From the NCBI RefSeq assembly GCF_015667585.1, contig NZ_JADPEG010000014.1, positions 1 through 64,000 of the forward strand: a stretch of 64,000 nucleotides of DNA, written 5' to 3'. Below are positions 36,401 through 43,192 of the stretch, in pieces; positions within the stretch are counted from its first letter, which is position 1; each line of letters opens with the position of its first letter. The position numbers and the translations under genes were made by a program. The DNA is from Clostridium sp. D33t1_170424_F3. Its GTDB lineage: Bacteria; Bacillota; Clostridia; Oscillospirales; Acutalibacteraceae. The notes beneath the pieces were generated by a model. The model was not told the origin of the DNA. It saw nothing but the letters and a program-made list of their open reading frames with translations, and did no database searches.

Positions 36401-38976
36401 CGGAAGGCCTGACGCTGGAGTATTCCCTGGACGGCAAATTGTGGACGTCGTATACCGCCAGAGCGGCGGAGCCGGAAGCCGCGTTTGTAAGGGTCAAGAA
36501 CAACACGCCCGACGCCATTGCATTGGGCGCAGAGACGCTGGACTGGACTGTGAAGCCTTTGGGTCGCTTTGTAAGCGCGTCCGTGGGCGGCGTGGGAATT
36601 TATCAGAGCTATGGAACCCAAAATCTCACCGACGGCAATTACAATACCAAGCTCTGGACCGCCGATGCACAGCAGGCGGGCCAGACCGTCACGATGGAAT
36701 ACAGCGATCTGATCAACGTCAACAACGTCAAGCTGGTATTCCAGAAGGGAAATGCCGACAGCGCCAAGGCCGCCGTCGTGGAAATTTCTGCGGATAACCT
36801 CGACTGGAAGGAAATCGGTTCCTTTACGGAACAGGATACCAACAACAATAATGGCGTCTATGAGACGAGCGGCAACGGGCAGCCCGCAAAGTATGTGCGC
36901 ATACGCCTGACCCAAAGCGCGTCCAACTGGCTGCAGCTCTTTGAGTTTGAAGTCAACAAGGACGAGCCGGAAAACGTGGAAATCCCGCTTGCGGTGACGG
37001 AATCCGGCGCGGACGCCAGCGCGGTGTGCGACCGCGATATTGGCACCTCTTATACCGCCAGAAGCGCGGGCCATGTGGATTACAGGCTGCTGCTGGGACT
37101 GAAGGTCAATCAGCTCCGCGTCCTGTTCCAGCCCGGAGCGGAAGGCGAAGCGCCGGCTGTCTCCGTTAAATCGAACGGCGAATGGCAGCAGGTGGGCACA
37201 CTGACGCAGAATCCTGCGGACTTCGACGTTTCTGCCTATGCGAACATCAGCGACGTCCGTGTGTCGTGGACCGACAGCTTCCCGGCCATTATGGAGATCA
37301 TTGAAGACGGCGAGCCGTATATCGAGCCCGACCGCGTCGACCTGTATCAGTACGTTGCATATGCCAACAGCCTGAACGAGGAAGATTACACGGCGGACGA
37401 GTGGGCCGCCATCCAGGCGGCGCTGGCTGCCGCGGAGGCAAAGATCAACGGCGAGGCGAGCCAGGACGACGTCGACGCCGTGCAGAAAGACCTGGAAGAA
37501 GCTGTGGGCGGCGTGATTGAACCCACCGCGCATACCCTCACTGTAAACTTTACCACCAATGCGAAGCTGACCGCGGAGGATGCGGCGATCGCGAACCTCA
37601 TCGGCAAATATGAGCTGCAGCTCAAGGCGGGCGATCCGTATGAGCTGACCTTTATCCCGAGAGTGGAAGGCCGCGAGTTTGCAAAGATCCTCATCGGCGA
37701 TGCGGATACCTCCTTCGAGGATACGGAAGCCTTTACCCTTACGGGCACAATGGGCAATGCGAACCGGACACTGAACGTCCAGTTTACCGTTGTCGACAAG
37801 CAGGTTCTGCGCCTGACCATCGAAATCGCGGAAGGCTGCGTTGGTTCCGACGAGTACAACAACGCGATCCCGCTGGTGAAGGAAGCGCTTGACAAGGCGC
37901 TGGCGGCGGCGAAGAAGGTAGAAGCAGACCAGACAGCGGATCAGGAAACCATCAACAATGCATGGAGCAAGCTGATGAAGGTCATGCATTATTTGCAGTT
38001 TGCCACCGGCAATAAGGATGGATTGGACGACACGATCATCATGGCGGAGGGCCTGCTTAAAGAGAACTACACCAGCGAAAGCTGGGCGGTTCTGGAGGCG
38101 GCTTATGCCAAGGCGCTGGAAGTCCAGGCGGACAAAAACGCTATGGAAAAAGAGATCAAGGAAGCCGCGGATGCATTGTACAATGCCATTATGGACCTTG
38201 ACTTTGCCGCGAACTTCAGCTGGCTGGAGAAGCTGGTGGGCATAGCCGGAGACATCAACCTGGACGAATATCTCGACCTTGACGGGGATGATTTCAAGAC
38301 TTTCCGGGATGCGCTTGCAGCAGCGGAAGAGATCCTGCTGAACAAAAACGCGACGCAGGTACAGGTAGACAAGGCGGCAGAGACGCTCGACAATGCGATC
38401 GCCGCACTGCGTAAGATCCCGACCAGGGAAGCACTGGAAACACGGATTGAAAAAGCGGAATCCATTCCGCTCAGCAAGTATACCGACGACAGCGTCGCCA
38501 TGCTCGAAAAAGCGCTGGACGATGCGAAGGATCTGCTGCTGAACGATCCGGACAACGGACCCGCGCGCGCAAAGGTTTACTATGCGCTGGGCGATGCGAT
38601 GGAAGGCCTGAAGGAAAAGACCGTCCGGAAGTCCTCCGGTTCTGCTGCAAAGATCACCGATAACAGCTATGGAATCGCCGGTACGGCGATTGTCGGTGCG
38701 GCATCTCCGTTTGTCCGCTCCGATACCACCGTTGATTTTACCGTCAGAAGGGGCGCGGCATATTGCTTTAAGATGACGGTTGTCAATGGAAACGGCCTGA
38801 CTCCGAGCTTTACCGTCGGCAACGGCGATGTGCTCAAGACCCAGTACGTGACCCGCATCGGCAACGATTATTACTTCCGTGTGTGGGCCGTCGGTACGCC
38901 GGGCCAGAGCGCGGGCGTATATACCCAGCTGACGGGTCAGAACCCGGTCAAACATTGCACGGTAAAGGTTGCGTAA
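33436..38976 (+). CDS. secreted GH84 beta-N-acetylglucosaminidase with F5/8C, FIVAR repeats and closing domain
   Basis: AAGGAG lies 8 nt before ATG 33436; the in-frame GTG at 33430 is too close to it. The 1846-residue protein has a signal peptide and an F5/8-type-C module (47-183). A Big2-like Ig domain (185-275) and a GH84N/GH20b domain (280-425, TVYPVPQQVTLGEE) come before the GH84 barrel (430-720: MVEGFYGYPWS, VYGPKGDPYH). The catalytic pair is Asp563-Asp564 in FMDDITIGEG, which uses substrate-assisted cleavage of beta-GlcNAc. A helical region, a further F5/8C-like module (1041-1175), FIVAR-like units, the beta domain and the closing domain (1760-1846) follow. The head resembles the Clostridium perfringens NagH/NagJ group, whose members also carry FIVAR modules and attach through cohesin/dockerin. 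A likely target is GlcNAc on mucin or other host glycans. Confidence 0.92.
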   Translation: MRKNGSKILSLLLAFALLMSTFTVAASAATADLSSLLGTAVSSAQPEDGTNMALNKTASASGVESGTSHIAQHAFDGDTSGSRWSVDKIRNHAPQWLKVDLGEEMTFNQVRIYWEAAYASGYEIQVSNDNVNFTTVYKTEDGQGKTERITLDESATGRYVRLWCITRPADGWDGVSVYELELYRFTSEAIVNKAIAKLNVPKIVNGDFSVVVSDEDGASISWESDSDLLRIDPETGKVTVTAPAESTDVTLTAKVTYKDVTKTVSFTADVRSEAERQIEYTVYPVPQQVTLGEERITLTEEVNVVLEDGISEVTKARLEEVLDNAGLTYTYSAAPVADKTNLLLGVNGSGKAADAYATEHNISRNVFAPGENKFDMHIVQLNHNSEHGDFLLLGRDDDAAFYAIATLEQVLDQRVNGELTAVTFDDYANQQYRGMVEGFYGYPWSVQARVDWFEFAKKLKMNIFVYGPKGDPYHLGLWDEEYPDTVTDQERKQGVLTKDDIRVITAEAKKCNVDFVWVAHPAMQRSLNMSSNATVESEIENRLMPKFHSLYELGVREFGIFMDDITIGEGLTQKYTQPHLIDETQKRLYAKYNTADAAEEDKVKPLFYTPTWYTYGLGYADMQNQCMEAFKNSNVHEDVVICFTGDAVCGPINNSSCENFATRTGRKPCIWWNYPVNDYADAQLFMDRIDANFAVSTETKDMVGVIANPMNQAEASKVAFFGVADFVWNTKIFDSQKNWDNSFPYLIEKGIPGVSREELQEAYRVVCKNIVTEPEAKDMQELYTKFKAEYPLGELGTAKKMLATFKELNDGIAKVRLMKDCGDASYELLYTELEGNLNRLSDMALVIENSLTVLLSDDDDTRWAAFNTASKIQNEELSQSKNPRYVIHAMEDAGMSPTFKDYWADPSKNAMRPFVSYILTQATSAINNVTPVSREPRLFTNSSASFALENSGGTLSVTVPQGASLSRNEYVGVAFNKVRNLTGIADPQAEGLTLEYSLDGKLWTSYTARAAEPEAAFVRVKNNTPDAIALGAETLDWTVKPLGRFVSASVGGVGIYQSYGTQNLTDGNYNTKLWTADAQQAGQTVTMEYSDLINVNNVKLVFQKGNADSAKAAVVEISADNLDWKEIGSFTEQDTNNNNGVYETSGNGQPAKYVRIRLTQSASNWLQLFEFEVNKDEPENVEIPLAVTESGADASAVCDRDIGTSYTARSAGHVDYRLLLGLKVNQLRVLFQPGAEGEAPAVSVKSNGEWQQVGTLTQNPADFDVSAYANISDVRVSWTDSFPAIMEIIEDGEPYIEPDRVDLYQYVAYANSLNEEDYTADEWAAIQAALAAAEAKINGEASQDDVDAVQKDLEEAVGGVIEPTAHTLTVNFTTNAKLTAEDAAIANLIGKYELQLKAGDPYELTFIPRVEGREFAKILIGDADTSFEDTEAFTLTGTMGNANRTLNVQFTVVDKQVLRLTIEIAEGCVGSDEYNNAIPLVKEALDKALAAAKKVEADQTADQETINNAWSKLMKVMHYLQFATGNKDGLDDTIIMAEGLLKENYTSESWAVLEAAYAKALEVQADKNAMEKEIKEAADALYNAIMDLDFAANFSWLEKLVGIAGDINLDEYLDLDGDDFKTFRDALAAAEEILLNKNATQVQVDKAAETLDNAIAALRKIPTREALETRIEKAESIPLSKYTDDSVAMLEKALDDAKDLLLNDPDNGPARAKVYYALGDAMEGLKEKTVRKSSGSAAKITDNSYGIAGTAIVGAASPFVRSDTTVDFTVRRGAAYCFKMTVVNGNGLTPSFTVGNGDVLKTQYVTRIGNDYYFRVWAVGTPGQSAGVYTQLTGQNPVKHCTVKVA

Positions 38977-39033
38977 TCTTTTTACTGGACCGGGGAAGGC
39001 CCTGGTTAAATGAACCTTCTCTCCTAATGACAA

Positions 39034-39074
39034 TAGCAGAGCGCCCCGGCGAAATCCGCCGGGGCGTTTCTGCG
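39034..39074 (+). terminator. terminator of the GH84 gene
   Basis: Arms CGCCCCGGCG (39042-39051) and CGCCGGGGCG (39057-39066) are extended by GCAGA/TCTGC and followed by TTTCTGCGTTT. The next promoter starts only about 10 nt later. Confidence 0.85.
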
Positions 39075-39082
39075 TTTGGGAG

Positions 39083-39111
39083 TTGACAAAGCGTGGTTCT
39101 TTTGTTATATT
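39083..39111 (+). promoter_or_regulatory. promoter of the ABC-F gene
   Basis: A perfect TTGACA (39083-39088) and TATATT (39106-39111) are 17 nt apart. The coding start is 315 nt further on, leaving an unusually long leader. Confidence 0.85.
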
Positions 39112-39144
39112 GAGAAACATACGGAACGGGTTGTCCGTATAAAA

Positions 39145-39414
39145 ATGAAAAGATGGGAGTTGGGAATTTGCGTTATTTTTCTTGCTGAGTGTTGTACACG
39201 AACGGCGTAAAGAAATCGGGGAAAAGTCCCTTTGATTTGCTGCGCCCTGCAGGAAGGATACGCTCCCGCAACTCCCTGATCCGTTGGAAGCATCCGCGCG
39301 TGCAAATGCTTTGCGCCTGAAAAGGGCGGCATTTGCGGCTGTTGGCGCGCTGTTTCCGCAGAGAAGAGCCGCAGGAGAGCCATGCTTTCCTGCGGCTTAT
39401 TAATTGTGCTGCGG
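39145..39414 (+). promoter_or_regulatory. candidate attenuator leader of the ABC-F gene
   Basis: The leader holds two overlapping short frames: 39145-39210 (21 codons, MKRWELGICVIFLAECCTRTA) and 39153-39188 (MGVGNLRYFSC). Further on, arms AGCCGCAGGA (39367-39376) and TCCTGCGGCT (39388-39397) form a terminator-like hairpin with a weak T tract. CTGCGG (39409-39414), which touches the ribosome site, can pair with CCGCAG at 39356-39361 or 39369-39374, so alternative structures are possible. Antibiotic-induced attenuation of this general kind is known for several ABC-F resistance genes. Whether either short frame is translated is not shown. Confidence 0.5.
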
Positions 39415-39426
39415 AGGGATGCATCT

Positions 39427-40905
39427 ATGGCAATGATACAGGTAAAACATTTGACTTTTGGATACGACGGAAACCCGGACAATGTATTTGAGGACGTCTC
39501 GTTCCAGATGGATACGGACTGGAAGCTGGGCTTTATCGGCCGGAACGGGCGGGGCAAAACCACGTTTTTAAAACTGCTTTTGGGGGAGTACGTGTACAGC
39601 GGGCACATTTCCTGCCCGGTTCCGGTATCTTATTTCCCCTATCCCGTGCCGGACGCCGCATGGAACACGCTGGAAATTGCGCAAGCGCTGGCGCCGGAAG
39701 CGGAGCAATGGCAGCTCAGCCGGGAGCTGTCCCTTTTACAGGTGGAGCAGGAAGTGCTCTACCGTCCCTTTGAAACGCTCAGCAACGGCGAGCAGACCAA
39801 GGTGCTGCTGGCGGTGCTCTTTCTGCGGGAGAACCGCTTCCTGCTGATCGACGAGCCGACCAACCATCTGGATGAGGATGCCCGCGAGGCGGTCTGCCGC
39901 TACCTGAACGGGAAAAAAGGTTTTATCCTGGTTTCCCACGACCGGTGGCTGCTGGATCACTGCGTGGACCACGTGCTGTCCGTCAACCGTGCCGACATCG
40001 AGGTGCAGGCGGGCAATTTCAGCTCCTGGCGGGAAAACCGGGAGCGGCAGGACCGGTTTGAGCGCGCGGAACAGGAGAAGCTGAAAAAAGAGGTGGACCG
40101 GCTGACAAACGCGGCGCGGCGCGCCGCCGGCTGGAGCGATAAGACGGAGAAGGGAAAGTACCAAACGCGCAATTCCGGCCTGCGCCCGGACCGCGGCTTT
40201 ATCGGGCACAAGGCCGCTAAAATGATGCAGCGTTCCAAGACCATCGAGTCCCGGCGGGAAACGGCGGTGGAGGAGAAGGCAAAGCTGCTGAAAAATCTGG
40301 AGACGGCGGAGCGGCTGGTCCTGCGCCCGACGGAATATCCCAGGCGCGTACTGGCGGAGGCAAACGGCTTGTCCGCCTTTTACGGGGAAAAGCGCGTCTT
40401 TTCCGATGTGCGTTTCTCCATCGAACGCGGAGACCGCGTCGCTGTGTGCGGCCGGAACGGATGCGGGAAATCCACCCTGCTCAGACTGCTGCTGGGCGAG
40501 CCGGTCGCGCATACGGGAGAGCTGCACATCGGCGGCAATCTGGTGTGTTCCTGTGTACAGCAGAGGACGGATGGGCTGAAGGGGGACCTGCGCGCCTATG
40601 CGGAACAGAACGGGCTGGATGAAAGCCTGTTCAAGGCGATCCTGCGCAAGCTGGACTTTTCCCGGCAGCAGTTTGAAAAGGATATGGCGGGCTACAGCGA
40701 CGGGCAGAAAAAGAAAGTCCTGCTTGCCCGGAGCCTGTGCCAGCCCGCGCACCTCTATGTTTGGGATGAGCCGCTCAACTTTATCGATGTATTGTCCCGG
40801 GTGCAGATCGAGGAACTGATTCTGGACAGCTGCCCCACGCTGCTGTTTGTGGAGCACGACCGCGCCTTCCGGGAAAAAATTGCGACAAAGTTTCTGGTAC
40901 TATAG
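39427..40905 (+). CDS. ABC-F ribosome-protection-type ATPase, Lsa/Msr/VmlR-like
   Basis: GGAGGG lies 8 nt before ATG 39427. The 492-residue protein has two ATPase domains and no membrane segment. The first has Walker A GRNGRGKTT, signature LSNGEQ and Walker B LLIDEPTNHLD; the second has Walker A GRNGCGKST, signature YSDGQKKK and Walker B VWDEPLNFID. A charged linker (about 195-305) forms the arm that reaches the ribosomal peptidyl-transferase centre in this family. The WDEPLN variant and the GRNGRGKTT motif are typical of Lsa-type proteins, which protect against lincosamides, streptogramin A or pleuromutilins. The drug range cannot be predicted from sequence alone. A dedicated promoter and structured leader support inducible expression. 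Confidence 0.88.
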   Translation: MAMIQVKHLTFGYDGNPDNVFEDVSFQMDTDWKLGFIGRNGRGKTTFLKLLLGEYVYSGHISCPVPVSYFPYPVPDAAWNTLEIAQALAPEAEQWQLSRELSLLQVEQEVLYRPFETLSNGEQTKVLLAVLFLRENRFLLIDEPTNHLDEDAREAVCRYLNGKKGFILVSHDRWLLDHCVDHVLSVNRADIEVQAGNFSSWRENRERQDRFERAEQEKLKKEVDRLTNAARRAAGWSDKTEKGKYQTRNSGLRPDRGFIGHKAAKMMQRSKTIESRRETAVEEKAKLLKNLETAERLVLRPTEYPRRVLAEANGLSAFYGEKRVFSDVRFSIERGDRVAVCGRNGCGKSTLLRLLLGEPVAHTGELHIGGNLVCSCVQQRTDGLKGDLRAYAEQNGLDESLFKAILRKLDFSRQQFEKDMAGYSDGQKKKVLLARSLCQPAHLYVWDEPLNFIDVLSRVQIEELILDSCPTLLFVEHDRAFREKIATKFLVL

Positions 40906-41000
40906 ATATTGTGTGCGAGTGCGGATCAGATAGAATTTGCAGTTGGATATGAATCCGAGTAAACGCGTATGGGAAAATACCAAGTCGCTCGAAACACATA

Positions 41001-41038
41001 AAAACAGGGCTGTGGATTTATTTCCACAGCCCTGTTTT
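41001..41038. terminator. bidirectional terminator, ABC-F / TauE
   Basis: Sixteen-base arms AAAACAGGGCTGTGGA (41001-41016) and TCCACAGCCCTGTTTT (41023-41038) pair perfectly between the two convergent genes. Confidence 0.9.
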
Positions 41039-41044
41039 GAAGAC

Positions 41045-41812
41045 TCATAAATAATTGACCGCCAGGATGGCGACGCCGAGCACGGTCAACACCACGCCGG
41101 TCGCCCGGTTGAGGACGATGGGGGAGGCCTTGTTGGCAAATTTGGCGGCGATCCGCGCCCAGAGCAGAGTGCTCAGCACGCAGAGGATCAGGATGACCGG
41201 ATCGGGCATTCCGCCGATGGCGAAGTGGCTGGCGGAGCCGGTCAGAGCGGTAAACGCCATGATGAAGACGCTGGTGCCGACCGCTGTTTTCAGCTCGTAC
41301 CCCAGGACGCTGGTCAGAATCAACAGCATCATCATCCCGCCGCCCGCGCCGACGAAGCCGCAGATCAGGCCGATCAGCGCGCCGCATACAAGGGACTGAA
41401 TCAGACGTTTCTTAGCGCTGACGCCCTCCATGCTGGCCTTGGTGGTCATAACGGGCCTGACGATGAATTTAATTCCCAGGAGCAGCGTCATAAAGGTGGA
41501 AAAGCCGCCCATTGCGGTTCCGGGCAGCAGGCTGGACAGGTAACTGCCCGCCAGGGTGAAGCAGAGAACGGAGGCCATCATGACCAGGCCGTTCCGAATG
41601 TCGAGATTTTTGTTTTTTCCGTAGGTGTAGGCGGAGACGGCGCTGGCCAGCACATCGCTGGCGAGCGCCACGCCCACCGCCGTATACGGCTCCACGTGCA
41701 GAAAGGTGATCAGCATCGGGCTGATCACCGCCGCCGCGCTCATACCGGCAAAGCCGGTCCCCAGTCCTGCGCCGATTCCCGCGATAAAACAGATAAAAAA
41801 TGTATACAGCAC
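41045..41812 (-). CDS. TauE/SafE-family membrane transporter
   Basis: This 255-residue, very hydrophobic protein starts at GTG 41812, with GGGAGG 8 nt upstream. About seven to eight membrane helices are visible, with the family's Gly-rich motifs near both halves (GIGAGLGTGFAGMSAA and LICGFVGAGGGMMM). Members export or import small sulfur-containing or organic anions; the substrate here is unknown. The start lies 3 nt after the stop of the MarR-type gene upstream, so both are cotranscribed from the promoter at 42309-42337. Confidence 0.85.
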   Translation of the reverse strand: MLYTFFICFIAGIGAGLGTGFAGMSAAAVISPMLITFLHVEPYTAVGVALASDVLASAVSAYTYGKNKNLDIRNGLVMMASVLCFTLAGSYLSSLLPGTAMGGFSTFMTLLLGIKFIVRPVMTTKASMEGVSAKKRLIQSLVCGALIGLICGFVGAGGGMMMLLILTSVLGYELKTAVGTSVFIMAFTALTGSASHFAIGGMPDPVILILCVLSTLLWARIAAKFANKASPIVLNRATGVVLTVLGVAILAVNYL

Positions 41813-41815
41813 CCG

Positions 41816-42268
41816 TTACGCCTCCCTTTCCGCTGAACTCTTTTTGTGCAGCGCGGCTACGACGTTCGCGTCAATGCGCTCCAGAAACTGCCGCAGCGCG
41901 CCGCGTTCCTCCGGCGTAAAGCCTTCCAGCATAAAGGCGAAGCACTGCTGCTGCACCGCGGCGAGCGCGCGAAGCGGCTCGTCCATGGAAGCGGGCAGGG
42001 AAAGGCGCTGCACCTTGCGGTTCTCCGGGTCGGTCTCAGAAAGGAGGCGGCCTTTGCGTTTCAGAGCGTCCACCGCGGTGGATACGTTTGATTTGGCCAC
42101 TCCGCGCATAGCGACGATATCGCGCGCCGTATTATACGCTGGATTGTTGTAAAGAAACAGCAGAATGTCAATTTCCAGCTGGGAAAGCTCCAACTGTGCG
42201 GCGACAGGTTGGAATAGCTGCCCGTATAATCGTTTAAAGTGGCTGGCGTAAGCAAGAATTTCCCTCAT
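41816..42268 (-). CDS. MarR-family transcriptional regulator
   Basis: The 150-residue protein has a winged-helix core (LSQLEIDILLFLYNNP...RDIVAMRGVAKSNVSTAVDALKRKG, interrupted here for brevity) followed by the wing (LLSETDPENRKVQRL) and a C-terminal dimerisation helix. MarR proteins are dimeric repressors that release DNA on binding small ligands or on oxidation. It is the first gene of a two-gene operon with the TauE/SafE transporter. Its probable operator overlaps the -10 region, pointing to autoregulation. AGGGAGA lies just before the start. Confidence 0.85.
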   Translation of the reverse strand: MREILAYASHFKRLYGQLFQPVAAQLELSQLEIDILLFLYNNPAYNTARDIVAMRGVAKSNVSTAVDALKRKGRLLSETDPENRKVQRLSLPASMDEPLRALAAVQQQCFAFMLEGFTPEERGALRQFLERIDANVVAALHKKSSAEREA

Positions 42269-42294
42269 GATCTCCCTCTTTCTTTTTGTTATAT

Positions 42295-42337
42295 TCAGAA
42301 CCGTTCTGATTATAACTTAATAAAGCGGGGTTGTCAA
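42295..42337 (-). promoter_or_regulatory. consensus promoter and MarR operator
   Basis: On the minus strand TTGACA (42337-42332) and TATAAT (42314-42309) match consensus with a 17-nt spacer. Immediately downstream, and touching the -10, TCAGAAC-C-GTTCTGA (42295-42309) is a perfect 7-bp inverted repeat around one base. Its position is ideal for repression. Confidence 0.85.
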
Positions 42338-42351
42338 CCGCATGGAATCGC

Positions 42352-42388
42352 AAAACCGCCGGTGTGAACACAGCGTTCACACCGGCGG
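42352..42388 (-). terminator. terminator of the lipoprotein gene
   Basis: Arms CCGCCGGTGTGAAC (42356-42369) and GTTCACACCGGCGG (42375-42388) form a perfect 14-bp stem followed by TTTTGCG on the minus strand. Confidence 0.85.
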
Positions 42389-42406
42389 TAAAGAGCGGGC
42401 AGAGAA

Positions 42407-43084
42407 TTATTCCACAGCTTCAAACTCCAAAGAGTCGACGAGGGACTCGAAGACAGCCTCCCCGTCTTCCTGGCTGGATAGGGGAGAGGCGTACGAGAAG
42501 GAATAGATGCTGTTGACATCGGTAAAACACAGGTTGTACATATCATAGGAATTGCCGTAAATGTCGCTTTGATAATGAAGCAGCATGGCGCAATGCTCTT
42601 CAAATTTTCCCTGCTGGACCTCCGCGTCCTCCGGATTTGTGGCGTTTTTCATCAAACTGCGGGAAAAAGACGCCAAAGTCACGTAGGCGTCGTCGTCGTT
42701 TGACAGATCGATTGTTCCGGTGTCGTCAATCATATGGCTGGTGTTAAACAGTCCGCCCGATGGGGTATGGTGGTTAAAGCCTGCCTCATGTGTGTCCGTT
42801 GTCCATTCAGCGGGAATCCAATAGGTAACGTCCCCGATGGTGTAGTCCTCCATGGTTTCAAACTCGGTATCTGTTTTGTCGCCGGGTTCTTCACTGGAGG
42901 CCGGCGATTCAGACGAGGGGGTTGCTTCTTCCGAAGAAGCTTTGGAAAACGGCGTTGTGCTGGAGGATTCCACCTCATGGCGCGATGAAGGCGGTGCGGA
43001 AGAGGGGGAGACGGCGTTCTCCCCACAGGATGCGGTACACAAAAGCATGCCTGCCGCCAAAATCAGGCTAACAATTTTTTTCAT
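42407..43084 (-). CDS. predicted lipoprotein of unknown function
   Basis: AAGGAGG lies 7 nt before ATG 43084. The 225 residues begin with a lipoprotein-type signal (MKKIVSLILAAGMLLCTASC; the residue three before the Cys is Thr, slightly atypical). A Ser/Glu/Pro-rich linker (about 25-72) leads to a globular domain (75-225) with VTYWIPAEWTTDTHEAGF and SYASPLSSQEDGEAVFESLVDSLEF. The layout resembles the PsbP/'photosystem reaction center subunit'-like lipoproteins of Clostridia that end in a short SLEF-type helix, but I cannot assign a function. It probably faces the outside of the membrane. It has its own promoter and terminator. Confidence 0.75.
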   Translation of the reverse strand: MKKIVSLILAAGMLLCTASCGENAVSPSSAPPSSRHEVESSSTTPFSKASSEEATPSSESPASSEEPGDKTDTEFETMEDYTIGDVTYWIPAEWTTDTHEAGFNHHTPSGGLFNTSHMIDDTGTIDLSNDDDAYVTLASFSRSLMKNATNPEDAEVQQGKFEEHCAMLLHYQSDIYGNSYDMYNLCFTDVNSIYSFSYASPLSSQEDGEAVFESLVDSLEFEAVE

Positions 43085-43104
43085 ATTCTTCCCTCCTTGT
43101 TTTT

Positions 43105-43133
43105 ATTCTAAGACAAAAATTCACATAAGACAA
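43105..43133 (-). promoter_or_regulatory. promoter of the lipoprotein gene
   Basis: On the minus strand TTGTCT (43133-43128) and TAGAAT (43110-43105) are spaced 17 nt. The -35 nearly touches the terminator of the ROK gene upstream. Confidence 0.55.
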
Positions 43134-43135
43134 GA

Positions 43136-43178
43136 AAAATCCCGCCATGGTGAAGATCTTTCTCCAACCGGCGGGATT
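43136..43178 (-). terminator. terminator of the second ROK gene
   Basis: Arms AATCCCGCC (43138-43146) and GGCGGGATT (43170-43178) form the stem. On the minus strand TTTCTTG follows. Confidence 0.75.
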
Positions 43179-43192
43179 CCGTTTTGATGATA

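Noticed and set aside
34462-39120. A 1552-codon open frame opposite the GH84 gene, and similar antisense frames at 2104-5190, 45394-49125 and 52195-56721
   Set aside because: All are opposite strongly supported modular genes and share the same Arg/His/Val-rich composition without recognisable domains, so they are shadows of codon bias.
39105-39608. A 167-codon minus-strand frame across the ABC-F leader and gene start
   Set aside because: It overlaps a well-supported promoter, leader and ABC-F coding region, and shows no domain.
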